Below, in pieces: positions 1 to 8,272 of a stretch of 64,000 nucleotides of DNA. The stretch lies in NCBI RefSeq assembly GCF_016623615.1, contig NZ_JAEHFX010000001.1, positions 434,001 to 498,000 on the forward strand. Direction: 5' to 3'. Made by a program: the position numbers and the translations under genes. Source of the DNA: Adhaeribacter terrigena (GTDB lineage: Bacteria; Bacteroidota; Bacteroidia; Cytophagales; Hymenobacteraceae). Each line of letters starts with the position of its first letter. The stretch's first letter is position 1. The notes beneath the pieces were generated by a model that saw only the letters and a program-made list of their open reading frames with translations, was not told the origin of the DNA and did not search any database.

Positions 1-1657
1 CTAACTGCATGGCATCAAATTCAGCAGATGGCCGGTCATTGCCCGGTACAGCAGAATAGGTTGCTTCTGCCTGCCTTGGTTTGCCCGCAAAGAAGTTTTT
101 AAAGCTGGAGAATTGGTAATAGCCGTTGCTGTTGTTTATGAACAGGTTGCGGAAGCTGAAGAATTCGTTATGCGTTCCGATGGTAAACGTATGCTTGCCT
201 TTAAAAATGGTCAGGTTATCGGTAAATTCAATAATGTCCTGATCCAGTTCGTTCGCTGCAGAGCTGCGCTCGCTGCCGGCCACCACGTTGCCATTGCCAC
301 CATTGCTGTAATTGATCTGCATCTGCGGGAAAAGGCTGCCTAAGGTTTCGCGGAAATCGCGGATGCGGGAATACCCTACAATTAAGTTGTTGGAATACGT
401 TGCTGAGAAATTGCTTCTTAATTCGGCTACGGTGCTGTTGGTAGTGCTGTTGAATTTATAAGCGTTGTTTCCGAAACGGAAGTTGTTGGAGAAACGGGTT
501 ATATTATCGTCGAATGCATCTACGAAGTTGTGGCGCAGCGTTAACTGGTGTTTGGCATTGATGTTCCAGTCTAAACGGGCGAATAATTTATTGCTTTCCG
601 TTAAGCGGTCAATGTTTCCGAAAGAGCCGGCATCGTAACCATAATTGTTTTTCAGGAAATCGTAAACCAGTTGCACGCTGTCAGCCGGCACAATAGAAGT
701 AGAAGAGCCCAGGTTATTTTGCAGCGGCTCGCTGCGCCGGGTTACTTCCCCGTTCAGGAAAAAGAATAGTTTATCTTTCAGGATCGGACCGCCAATGCGG
801 AAACCAGCCTGGTAATCTTTAAAGTCCGCAGCTTTGGTGCGGGTTACGTCTACGCTTTTGCCAACGGTGTTTTCGTTGCGCAAGAAACCAAAAACAGAAC
901 CTTCAAAGTTGTTGGAACCGCTCCGGGTTACGGCATTTATGCCGCCGCCGGTAAAGTTGCCCATTTTTACGTCGTAAGGCGCCACTACTACCTGTATCTG
1001 TTCAATGGCATCGAGGGAAATGGGTTGCGTGCCTGCCTGACCGCCCGGCGTACCGCTGCCGGCCAAACCAAAAACATCGTTGTTTACCGCGCCATCTATG
1101 GTAATATTGTTGTAGCGGTTATTAGCACCACCAACCGAAGTTCCGCCGGAAGTGTTGGAGGCCTGTGGCGTTAAACGGGTGAAATCGGATAAGCCCCGGC
1201 TCAGAGTTGGCAAACGTTCCAGTTGTTCTCTTGAAATGTTGGTGGCTGCGCCGGTGCGGTCAGGGTTTATCACATTGTCGCGGCGGGTAGAGATCTCCAC
1301 TTCACCCAGACCAATGCTGCCGCTGGTAATGGCAAAATCAAGTTTCACCGATTGCCCTAAACTAAGGAAAATATTTTCGCGGATTTGCTCCTGAAAACCT
1401 ATATAGCTCGTTTTTACGGTGTAAGGGCCACCCACACGCATATTCTGAATGTTGTAGCGGCCATCGGTATTGGTAGTAGCCACGTACTGGGTATTGGTAG
1501 GATTGTGAAGCGCAATGATTGTGGCACCCGGCAGGGGAGAACCACTTTCATCGCTTACAAGGCCGTTCAAAGAAGCCGTTGTACTTTGTGCCCAACTTAA
1601 ATGCATTGGCAAAACCAAGGCAACCAGCAGGAACATTTTCTGGTAGATTTTTTTCAT
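1..1657 (-). CDS. TonB-dependent outer-membrane receptor, 5' part
   Basis: The frame is open from an ATG at 1657 to the window edge, giving about 552 residues without a stop, so only the N-terminal part is visible. A signal peptide (MKKIYQKMFLLVALVLPMHL, then SWAQS) is followed by a carboxypeptidase-regulatory-like beta domain (residues about 25-110, with LNGLVSDESGSPLPGATI), a plug domain (about 120-250, with NNITIDGAVNNDVFG and the GGGINAVTRSGSN motif) and the first barrel strands. This build is that of Oar/SusC-like receptors which bring large substrates through the outer membrane with TonB energy. The substrate cannot be read from the sequence. A TAccTTTG box lies 22 bp upstream. Confidence in the family is high. 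Confidence 0.93.
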   Translation of the reverse strand, partial: MKKIYQKMFLLVALVLPMHLSWAQSTTASLNGLVSDESGSPLPGATIIALHNPTNTQYVATTNTDGRYNIQNMRVGGPYTVKTSYIGFQEQIRENIFLSLGQSVKLDFAITSGSIGLGEVEISTRRDNVINPDRTGAATNISREQLERLPTLSRGLSDFTRLTPQASNTSGGTSVGGANNRYNNITIDGAVNNDVFGLAGSGTPGGQAGTQPISLDAIEQIQVVVAPYDVKMGNFTGGGINAVTRSGSNNFEGSVFGFLRNENTVGKSVDVTRTKAADFKDYQAGFRIGGPILKDKLFFFLNGEVTRRSEPLQNNLGSSTSIVPADSVQLVYDFLKNNYGYDAGSFGNIDRLTESNKLFARLDWNINAKHQLTLRHNFVDAFDDNITRFSNNFRFGNNAYKFNSTTNSTVAELRSNFSATYSNNLIVGYSRIRDFRETLGSLFPQMQINYSNGGNGNVVAGSERSSAANELDQDIIEFTDNLTIFKGKHTFTIGTHNEFFSFRNLFINNSNGYYQFSSFKNFFAGKPRQAEATYSAVPGNDRPSAEFDAMQL

Positions 1658-1678
1658 GATAGGGGTTGAGAATTTGCA

Positions 1679-1686
1679 CAAAGGTA
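1679..1686 (-). promoter_or_regulatory. Bacteroidota -7 box upstream of the TonB receptor
   Basis: On the minus strand the sequence is TACCTTTG, an exact match to TAnnTTTG, 21 bp before the start codon at 1657. No convincing -33 TTG is seen at the usual spacing. Confidence 0.45.
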
Positions 1687-1800
1687 ATACGGCCACCCCG
1701 GAAGAATGCTAAGCCCGGATTAAGAAAATGTTAAATTTGGTGAAGGAATTTTTAGTCTGGAAATAAATTGATAATGCAAACCGCTGCAGTCAGGAAAGCG

Positions 1801-2421
1801 CTAGATCTGCGGCCGCACAGCTTTAATAAAAAGATCGCTCCAGTAACTCGAGAAAACGTTATCTTCTTTTACGCCTAAACTCGTGGAAGAATGAATGAAA
1901 CGCACTTCTTCTTTTTCTTTAATTACTTCGGTTACCAAACCCACGTGCGTGATCTGGCTGCTGCCGCGGCGGGCGCTGAAAAATACAAGGTCGCCTTTCT
2001 GCAACTCTTTGGGGCGGACGGATGGGCCAAGCTGGCTTTGCTCGTTGGAGCTGCGCGGCAACTGCACGTCTATAGCACTGAAACTCTGGTATAATAAGCC
2101 TGAACAATCGATGCCGATGCGGGTGGTACCGCCGTATTTATAAGGCGTGCCATAATACGAACGGGCGGTAGATATAACTTTTTCTATTTTTTGATTTTCG
2201 CCGCGCCGCGCTTCTTTCAGTTTGCGTTTCTCCGACCAGCCGGCTTGTTTGGCCGCTTGCTTTTCGAGCTTTTTAAATTCGCGGGCCAGTTGCTGCTGCT
2301 CGCGGTCGTCGGGCGAAACCGGGCCGGAAGAACGCAGATGAAATGACTGGCAGGAAGCCATGGCAACCAAAACCAGCATCAGAAAAATCGGATATTTTTT
2401 AAATAACGCCTGCAAACCCAT
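1801..2421 (-). CDS. NlpC/P60 (C40) peptidase lipoprotein
   Basis: Predicted cell-wall gamma-D-glutamyl-L-diamino-acid endopeptidase of 206 residues. The N-terminus is a lipoprotein signal ending in MASC with the lipidated Cys at 24. A charged, Lys/Glu/Arg-rich linker (about 40-80) precedes the C40 domain, which begins at KVISTARSYYGTPYKYGG. The catalytic Cys is in the motif IDCSGLLYQSF (Cys106) and the catalytic His in ITHVGLV (His159); the later FIHSST may hold the third polar residue. The domain is complete. It is divergent from the oxidase gene at 2477, with only 55 bp between them, so their promoters must overlap. Confidence 0.9.
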   Translation of the reverse strand: MGLQALFKKYPIFLMLVLVAMASCQSFHLRSSGPVSPDDREQQQLAREFKKLEKQAAKQAGWSEKRKLKEARRGENQKIEKVISTARSYYGTPYKYGGTTRIGIDCSGLLYQSFSAIDVQLPRSSNEQSQLGPSVRPKELQKGDLVFFSARRGSSQITHVGLVTEVIKEKEEVRFIHSSTSLGVKEDNVFSSYWSDLFIKAVRPQI

Positions 2422-2476
2422 ATCTTAGCTTTTCCTGTTCCTGCTCTAAAATTAAGTTAAAATTTTTTCTTTCAAA

Positions 2477-3877
2477 ATGACTTTTTCGCCCGTTTCCGAT
2501 ACCGTTTTAAACCAGTTCCGCCAGATAATAGGCGAAGCATTTGTGTTAATTTCCCCGCACGAAGATTTTGCCCGCTACGCCTCCGACGAAACCGAAGACC
2601 TGAAATTTTTTCCGGAAGTAGTTTTAAAACCAGCAAACGCCGAACAGATTGCCGAAATTGTACAGCTCTGCCATCAAAATTTTATTCCGGTTACGCCGCG
2701 CGGCGCCGGCACGGGTTTAAGCGGCGGTGCTTTGCCGGTGCACCAGGGCGTGGTAATTTCCACGGAAAGGCTGAACAAAATTCTGGAAATAGATGAACGG
2801 AATTTGCAGGCAACCGTGGAGCCGGGGGTGATCAACGAAGTTTTTCAGCTGGCGGTGCAGGAAAAGGGCTTGTTTTACCCGCCCGACCCGGCCAGCAAAG
2901 GTAGCTGTTTTTTAGGCGGCAATCTGGCGGAAAGCAGCGGCGGGCCCAAAGCGGTGAAATACGGCGTTACCAAAGATTATGTGCTTAATTTACAGGTGGT
3001 TTTGCCAACCGGCGAACTGATCTGGACCGGCGCGAATGTGCTCAAGAATGCTACCGGCTATAATTTAACTCAGCTCATGATCGGGAGTGAAGGCACGCTG
3101 GGCATTATTACCAAAATTGTTTTCCGCTTAATTCCTTTCCCCACCAAAAATCTGCTGTTGCGCGTGCCGTTTTATTCCGCCGAAGAAGCCTGCGCTGCTG
3201 TTTCGCACATTTTTCGCACAGGTTTGGTGCCTTCGGGTCTGGAGTTTATGGAGCGCGAAGCCATAGAATGGGCCAGCCGGTATTTAAATATTGAAACGGA
3301 GCTGCCGGAAGGAATTGAAGCGCATTTGCTCATCGAACTCGACGGCAATGATTTGGATACTTTATACAAGGAAGCTGAGCAACTTTACGAACTGCTGCAG
3401 AACTACAGCATCGGCGAAATTCTGCTGGCCGATAACGAAGCCCAGAAAGCCGAACTCTGGAAACTGCGCCGGAATGCCTCCAATGCGGTGCGTTACAATT
3501 CGGTTTACAAGGAAGAAGATACGGTGGTGCCGCGCGCCGAATTACCCAAATTGCTGCATGGAGTAAAGGAAATCGGTAGGCGTTACGGCTTCAAAAGTGT
3601 GTGCTACGGCCACGCCGGCGACGGCAACCTCCACGTAAACATCGTAAAAGCCGACATGACCGACCACGACTGGAACCACAAACTCACCGACGGCATCAAA
3701 GAACTTTTCGAGTTGTGCGTGAAACTGGGCGGCACTATTTCCGGCGAACACGGCATCGGGCTGGTGCAGAAACCCTACATCGGCATCGCCCTTGGCGAAA
3801 CGCAACTAAACCTGATGCGCGGCATTAAAAACGTTTTCGATCCGCATGGCATCATGAATCCGGGAAAAATCTTTTAG
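2477..3877 (+). CDS. glcD: FAD-binding oxidase, glycolate oxidase GlcD type
   Basis: A 466-residue flavoprotein of the GlcD/D-lactate dehydrogenase family (FAD_binding_4 plus FAD-oxidase C domain). It oxidises a 2-hydroxy acid such as glycolate or D-lactate to the 2-oxo acid. Visible marks are the FAD pyrophosphate motif PRGAGTGLSGGALP (about 75-90), GSEGTLGIITK (about 200), GHAGDGNLHVNI (about 377) and the C-terminal ISGEHGIGLVQK, all intact. Length is normal for GlcD. No GlcE or GlcF partner and no Fe-S domain is adjacent, so it probably works as a single subunit with its own electron acceptor. The exact substrate is not decided by sequence. Confidence 0.88.
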   Translation: MTFSPVSDTVLNQFRQIIGEAFVLISPHEDFARYASDETEDLKFFPEVVLKPANAEQIAEIVQLCHQNFIPVTPRGAGTGLSGGALPVHQGVVISTERLNKILEIDERNLQATVEPGVINEVFQLAVQEKGLFYPPDPASKGSCFLGGNLAESSGGPKAVKYGVTKDYVLNLQVVLPTGELIWTGANVLKNATGYNLTQLMIGSEGTLGIITKIVFRLIPFPTKNLLLRVPFYSAEEACAAVSHIFRTGLVPSGLEFMEREAIEWASRYLNIETELPEGIEAHLLIELDGNDLDTLYKEAEQLYELLQNYSIGEILLADNEAQKAELWKLRRNASNAVRYNSVYKEEDTVVPRAELPKLLHGVKEIGRRYGFKSVCYGHAGDGNLHVNIVKADMTDHDWNHKLTDGIKELFELCVKLGGTISGEHGIGLVQKPYIGIALGETQLNLMRGIKNVFDPHGIMNPGKIF

Positions 3878-3965
3878 ATGGTTAAACAGTTGAATTATTA
3901 AATGGTTGATTGGTTAAAGGGTTTATTTTTTACGGGAAATGGTGAGTTATCTGGCCGTTTTACGT

Positions 3966-3996
3966 AAAAATGGTATGGTTTTTCGGCTAAAAAGTA
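3966..3996 (+). repeat. Short A-tract repeat, copy 1
   Basis: Matches the recurrent intergenic element (A tract, GGTATGG, T tract, CGGC, A tract, GTA). It lies in the 198-bp gap between the oxidase gene and the SdpI-like gene. Confidence 0.6.
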
Positions 3997-4075
3997 TGGT
4001 CCGGACGTTTTGCTTTTAGCTAAACGTTTCCTTACGAAAGCCACCAACCAATTTAACTATTAATCAATTATAACA

Positions 4076-4432
4076 GTGAATCATTTATCATTTATCGGGC
4101 TATTTTCGGGGTTTATTTTTGTGGTTGCCGGCTTGGTGATGCGTTTTTTCCCGCCCAAAAAAATTAACTGGTACTATGGCTACCGCACCTCCACTTCCAT
4201 GCGTAACCACGAAGTCTGGAAGGCGGGCAACCGGTACGCCTCGCAACTCCTCTGGCAGCTAGGCCTGGTAATGTTCTTGTTCGGGGTTTTTACGTTTCCT
4301 CTGCCGCCTTCAGCCTTTACCGGAATTCTGGCCGGCATCCTGCTGATGCTTTTGCTGGTTGGCGGTATGTATTTTCTTACCGAACGCTATTTGAAAAAAC
4401 ATTTCGATGAGCAGGGGAGAAGAAGAAACTAA
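4076..4432 (+). CDS. SdpI/YhfL-family membrane protein
   Basis: A small integral membrane protein of 118 residues starting at GTG 4076. Three hydrophobic stretches are seen (about 5-25, 60-80 and 84-106). After the first comes the family signature WYYGYRTSTSMRN followed by VWKAGNRYA, which matches the SdpI domain. In Bacillus SdpI gives immunity to the SdpC toxin and also works as a signal receptor; most homologues elsewhere are uncharacterised. No toxin gene is adjacent, so an immunity role is not supported here. An inverted repeat follows 11 bp after the stop. Confidence 0.78.
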   Translation: MNHLSFIGLFSGFIFVVAGLVMRFFPPKKINWYYGYRTSTSMRNHEVWKAGNRYASQLLWQLGLVMFLFGVFTFPLPPSAFTGILAGILLMLLLVGGMYFLTERYLKKHFDEQGRRRN

Positions 4433-4954
4433 ATATCTTGCGGCGTCATCAAAATCCTTGTTATGAAACCAAGCTTTTGATGACGCAGCCGCAGCATAAG
4501 ATTTTTGTACCCAGGTCCTGTTCAGAAAGTTGGAACGCGATAACGCTGCAGGCAAAAGGCCGGTTCTGGGCCAGTTGCCTCTAAAAATTCCAATCTATTA
4601 CCTTCGCAACCACTGGTGGAAAAACCAAAAATGTGTTCCGCAGGCAGGATGGTTATTTTTCGGGAGAATAACACTTACACCTGAACCTTTCCAGATATAG
4701 TCTGAAAGTATCAGGTACTTTTCAGTCCCAAACCCTACCATTTTACTGTTAGTCAAGCCGCTGTTCAGGAGTTTTACGAAATAGATTTCATAAAGCAGTC
4801 CATTTCCGGACTTCATGGTGTGGATATGCGGAGATGTTGCTTCAGGCTTTCCGAAATAGTATAAAAACCTGGATGTAAAAGCGTGTTTCAAAGGCCGGTA
4901 TGAAAACCACGAGGCCAGATAACCGGTATACCTTTTATCGCTTTTACATTTGCT
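4433..4954. other. Non-coding stretch between sdpI-like gene and exported protein gene
   Basis: About 520 bp without a credible gene. Its first 60 bp hold a strong inverted repeat (listed separately). A 121-codon minus-strand frame (4963-4598) is open but is rich in Trp, His and Tyr, matches no family I recognise and has no start signal. I see nothing else in the stretch. Confidence 0.5.
4443..4486. repeat. Inverted repeat with 12-bp perfect arms after the sdpI-like gene
   Basis: Left arm GCGTCATCAAAA at 4443-4454 and right arm TTTTGATGACGC at 4475-4486, loop 20 nt. Outside the arms pairing resumes with GCGGC/GCCGC and ATCTT/AAGAT after small bulges, giving an imperfect stem of about 20 bp. 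There is no run of T after it, so it may be a transcript-end stabiliser and not a classical terminator. Confidence 0.65.
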
Positions 4955-6088
4955 ATGTACCAAAAGAGCCTCTTCATTTTTCTTTTAAGTATCGTGCTTC
5001 CCCAGGTAGTTGCTGCGCAGGAATTTCGGAAAATGGAAATAAAACCGCATCAGAAGCTATGGGAGGAAGGATCCGTAGTTACAGGCGATTTTAAGGGTGA
5101 ACCTTTACTTAATGCTGCTGCCAACTCCGACCTTTCTTACCAGATCGGCTATTTTCCTGAAAAAATAAAAAGACCTGACTCCACAATTTTCCGGTATTCG
5201 GCTTTTAGTTTCATGGACCGGAACAAATCATGGCTTAACCCCAAAGCGAACCCGGAACAGCTCTTAAAATATAATCAGGTAATCCTGAACCTGGTGGAGG
5301 TTTACGAACGAAAATTGCAGCGTGAACTAAACCTGCTCACAGATCAGGCAGAGGCAGATGCGGTTACGAGCCAGCTTTTTAATCAGTTAAATCAGGAAAC
5401 CAAACGCCTGGCCAGCGAAACCAGGAACGGGGAGGATGGCGCGATGGTAGCGCAATACCTGGCCGGTACAGAAAAACAGCTTGCCGAGGATCCCGCGTCA
5501 TTGTTGCCGAACTTTTCTGACCGGAATTTTAGTTACGGGGTTCATGCCGGTTTTGGCTATTCCGGTCTGACCGGTAATATGAACCGGTATTTTCAAAACC
5601 CCATTAATCTGGTTTTTGGCCTTGATGCTGGTTATAAAAAGCTGGTGCTGCACCTGAATGCTACCCAAGGTTTCTCGGAAGTGAAAAATAATTTTACGGA
5701 AGCCCGCATCTGGCCCGCCGATATTCGGGTGAGCGTAAACCTGATAGAAGCGTCGGCAGGTTTCCGGTTGCTGCATACCGCCAGACTGAACCTGATCCCT
5801 TTTGCCGGCTGGGCTTTTGCCGATTTTTCCGGCAGCGATAAAAATGATGTGTACCGTTATCACGAATTACAGGAGCACACCTTCAGCGCCGGCATTTGCC
5901 TGGATTATAAACTCAGGCACCGCTTAAACTTCATTCCCGGCTACTTTGGCAAACCCGAAGGTTCTGAAACCCGCATTCGCACCCGCCTGAGTTTTATCCC
6001 GGTGCAATATAATGACCAGCAGAAAGGAGGCATCGTGAGTTTGTCTGCTTCGCTGAATTTTGGAGGCCGCATGCTGAAGGTTCGCTAA
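4955..6088 (+). CDS. Exported protein, predicted outer-membrane beta-barrel C-terminus
   Basis: I do not recognise a named family. The 377-residue product has a signal peptide (MYQKSLFIFLLSIVLPQVVA, cleaved near AAQ). Residues 30-185 are polar and probably helical. From about 188 (NFSYGVHAGFGYSGLTG) to the end alternating strands appear in about eight repeats, ending in IVSLSASLNFGGRMLKVR, as in outer-membrane barrels of Bacteroidota. The start is placed at 4955 because it gives a clean signal peptide. It is a single gene with no functional clue from its neighbours. Confidence 0.7.
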   Translation: MYQKSLFIFLLSIVLPQVVAAQEFRKMEIKPHQKLWEEGSVVTGDFKGEPLLNAAANSDLSYQIGYFPEKIKRPDSTIFRYSAFSFMDRNKSWLNPKANPEQLLKYNQVILNLVEVYERKLQRELNLLTDQAEADAVTSQLFNQLNQETKRLASETRNGEDGAMVAQYLAGTEKQLAEDPASLLPNFSDRNFSYGVHAGFGYSGLTGNMNRYFQNPINLVFGLDAGYKKLVLHLNATQGFSEVKNNFTEARIWPADIRVSVNLIEASAGFRLLHTARLNLIPFAGWAFADFSGSDKNDVYRYHELQEHTFSAGICLDYKLRHRLNFIPGYFGKPEGSETRIRTRLSFIPVQYNDQQKGGIVSLSASLNFGGRMLKVR

Positions 6089-6182
6089 AATTCTATCGCA
6101 GTCACTAAAATCAATTTTTACCGGTATTTTCCGGGTTACGCTTGCCGGGCACGCTGGTTTTCATTCAGGTCTTAATACACAG

Positions 6183-6214
6183 GCACTTTTTCTGGCCAAA
6201 ACCCTAGCGTTTTT
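6183..6214 (-). repeat. Short A-tract repeat, copy 2
   Basis: On the minus strand it reads AAAACGCTAGGG, a T tract, GGCC, then an A tract and GTGCCT. Copy 15 at 58044 is nearly identical. It lies about 80 bp before the asparagine synthetase start. Confidence 0.6.
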
Positions 6215-6294
6215 CTCACGTTACTCCCGCATTTCAGGATTTTCTGAAAATAAATTCTATTATCTCCAAATTACCCGTATTTTTGACGCTTGCT

Positions 6295-8199
6295 ATGTGT
6301 GGAATATCTGGAATATACGCTTTTAACGACGCCGGCCGGCATTTTATCGGCAACCTGAAGGCCTCGACCGATGCCATTGAAAAACGCGGACCTGATTCGC
6401 AGGGCCATTTTGTGAGCTCCTGCGTAGGCCTGGGCCACCGCCGTTTGTCTATTATCGATACTACCGAAGGCGGCGCGCAGCCCATGCACGACGAAACCGG
6501 CCGCTACACCATCGTTTTCAATGGCGAAATTTTTAATTACCGCGAACTGAAAGCAAAACTGGCAGCCAAAGGCCATACCTTTCAAAGCCAATCCGATACC
6601 GAGGTGTTGCTCAAAATGTACATCACCGAAGGCAAAAGTTTCCTCAAAAAACTGAATGGCTTTTTTGCTTTCGCCATTTACGATAAACAGGACGATAGCC
6701 TTTTTGTGGCCCGCGACCGCATGGGTATAAAGCCGCTCTTGGTTTACAAAGACGCAGATAAATTCATTTTCGCTTCGGAAATGAAAGCCATGATGGCCTT
6801 TAATATTCCGAAAAAGCTCGACCTGACTTCGCTTTATAATTATCTGCAGCTGAACTATATTCCTGGTCCGGCCTCTATTTTTAAAGGCGTTAAAAAATTG
6901 CGTCCGGGTTATTACCTGCATATTCGCAACGGGAAAGTGATGACCAAAGCCTGGTACAAGATTCCCTACGATAAAAAGAAAACCAAAAACAACCCGCTCA
7001 ACTACGATCAGCAGCAAAAAGAACTGGTGCGCCTCATGGACCAGTCAGTAGAACGCCGGATGATAGCTGATGTGCCTTTGGGCGCTTTTTTGAGCGGAGG
7101 CATCGACAGTTCAGTGATTGTGGCGCTGGCGTCCAAATATACCAACAAGCTCAACACGTTCTCGATCGGGTATAAAGACGAGCCATTTTTCGACGAAACA
7201 AAGTACGCTAATTTAGTTGCCGAGAAATATAAAACGAACCACACCGTTTTCTCGCTTACCAACAACGATCTTTACGACCACATTTTCGATGTGCTGGAAT
7301 ACACCGACGAACCTTTCGCCGATTCTTCCGCGCTGGCCGTTTATATCTTAAGCAAACGCACCCGCGAAAAAGTAACAGTAGCCCTTAGCGGCGACGGCGC
7401 CGACGAACTTTTTGCCGGCTACAACAAGCACATGGGCGATTACCGGGTGCGCCATGCCGGCTGGAAAGAAGAGGCTGTGTTAGCTTTATCACCACTTTGG
7501 GACGTTTTACCAAAATCCCGAAACTCTGCTATGGGAAATCGCGTACGGCAGTTTCAGCGTTTCTCTAAAGGCATGATGCTTTCGAATAAGGAACGTTACT
7601 GGCAGCTGGCCACTTTCACCAACGAAAAAGACGCGCGCAAACTCTTCAAAAAGCAAATAGCCCGGGTAATAGGCAAGAAACTTTTCCAGAAACGCAAAAA
7701 GAAGATTCTCGAGAACATTCACCAGGACGGCGATATTAACGAGGTGCTGTACACCGACATGCAACTGGTACTTCAGAACGATATGCTTACCAAAGTAGAT
7801 CTGATGAGCATGGCCAACAGCCTGGAAGTGCGTACTCCGTTCCTCGATTACAAAGTGGTGAATTTTGCTTTTTCCCTGCCGGAATCTTCCAAAATAGATG
7901 GCGGCATGAAGAAAAAGATCGTTCAGGATGCATTCCGTCACTTATTACCCGAAGAACTTTACAAGCGCCCGAAACACGGTTTTGAAGTACCTTTGCTGAA
8001 GTGGTTTCGTAATGAACTAAAGCCATTGATCACCGATGATCTGCTTTCTGATCAGTTCATTGAAGCCCAGGGTTTGTTTGAAGTAGAGGAGATCCGGAAA
8101 CTGAAAACCAAGCTGTTTTCCAGCAACCCCGAAGACATTCACGCCAGGATCTGGGGCTTAATTGTGTTTCAATACTGGTGGAAGAAGTGGATGGCCTGA
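6295..8199 (+). CDS. asnB: Asparagine synthetase (glutamine-hydrolysing), copy 1
   Basis: Class II glutamine amidotransferase fused to a synthetase domain, 634 residues. The start is set at ATG 6295 because the nucleophile Cys must be residue 2 (MCGISGIY); an upstream in-frame TTG at 6283 would bury it. The N-terminal half carries KRGPDSQGH and GLGHRRLSIID and FNGEIFNY. The synthetase half carries the PP-loop LSGGIDSSVIV (about 265) and SGDGADELFAGYN (about 370). All catalytic parts are intact. It is the first gene of the surface-sugar locus and ends 73 bp before ugd. It could serve asparagine synthesis or amidate an uronic acid; sequence alone does not decide. Confidence 0.9.
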   Translation: MCGISGIYAFNDAGRHFIGNLKASTDAIEKRGPDSQGHFVSSCVGLGHRRLSIIDTTEGGAQPMHDETGRYTIVFNGEIFNYRELKAKLAAKGHTFQSQSDTEVLLKMYITEGKSFLKKLNGFFAFAIYDKQDDSLFVARDRMGIKPLLVYKDADKFIFASEMKAMMAFNIPKKLDLTSLYNYLQLNYIPGPASIFKGVKKLRPGYYLHIRNGKVMTKAWYKIPYDKKKTKNNPLNYDQQQKELVRLMDQSVERRMIADVPLGAFLSGGIDSSVIVALASKYTNKLNTFSIGYKDEPFFDETKYANLVAEKYKTNHTVFSLTNNDLYDHIFDVLEYTDEPFADSSALAVYILSKRTREKVTVALSGDGADELFAGYNKHMGDYRVRHAGWKEEAVLALSPLWDVLPKSRNSAMGNRVRQFQRFSKGMMLSNKERYWQLATFTNEKDARKLFKKQIARVIGKKLFQKRKKKILENIHQDGDINEVLYTDMQLVLQNDMLTKVDLMSMANSLEVRTPFLDYKVVNFAFSLPESSKIDGGMKKKIVQDAFRHLLPEELYKRPKHGFEVPLLKWFRNELKPLITDDLLSDQFIEAQGLFEVEEIRKLKTKLFSSNPEDIHARIWGLIVFQYWWKKWMA

Positions 8200-8227
8200 T
8201 TTTTTTAGTTAAAAAAGATACCGTTTT
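8199..8227 (-). repeat. Short A-tract repeat, copy 3
   Basis: On the minus strand it reads AAAACGGTATC, a T tract, then CTAAAAAAA. It overlaps the last base of the asnB stop codon and lies 45 bp before the ugd start. Confidence 0.55.
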
Positions 8228-8272
8228 GAATTTTCGTTTTAGCTTCGTTTAAAACATTTGAAGTAGAAAATT

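Noticed and set aside
4598-4963. Minus-strand frame of 121 codons
   Set aside because: Unusual composition (many Trp, His, Tyr), no family, and no start signal. Kept only as a remark in the intergenic entry.
6271-7017. Minus-strand frame of 248 codons opposite asnB
   Set aside because: It lies antisense to a fully conserved asparagine synthetase and has no recognisable domain; long shadow frames are common opposite GC-richer genes.
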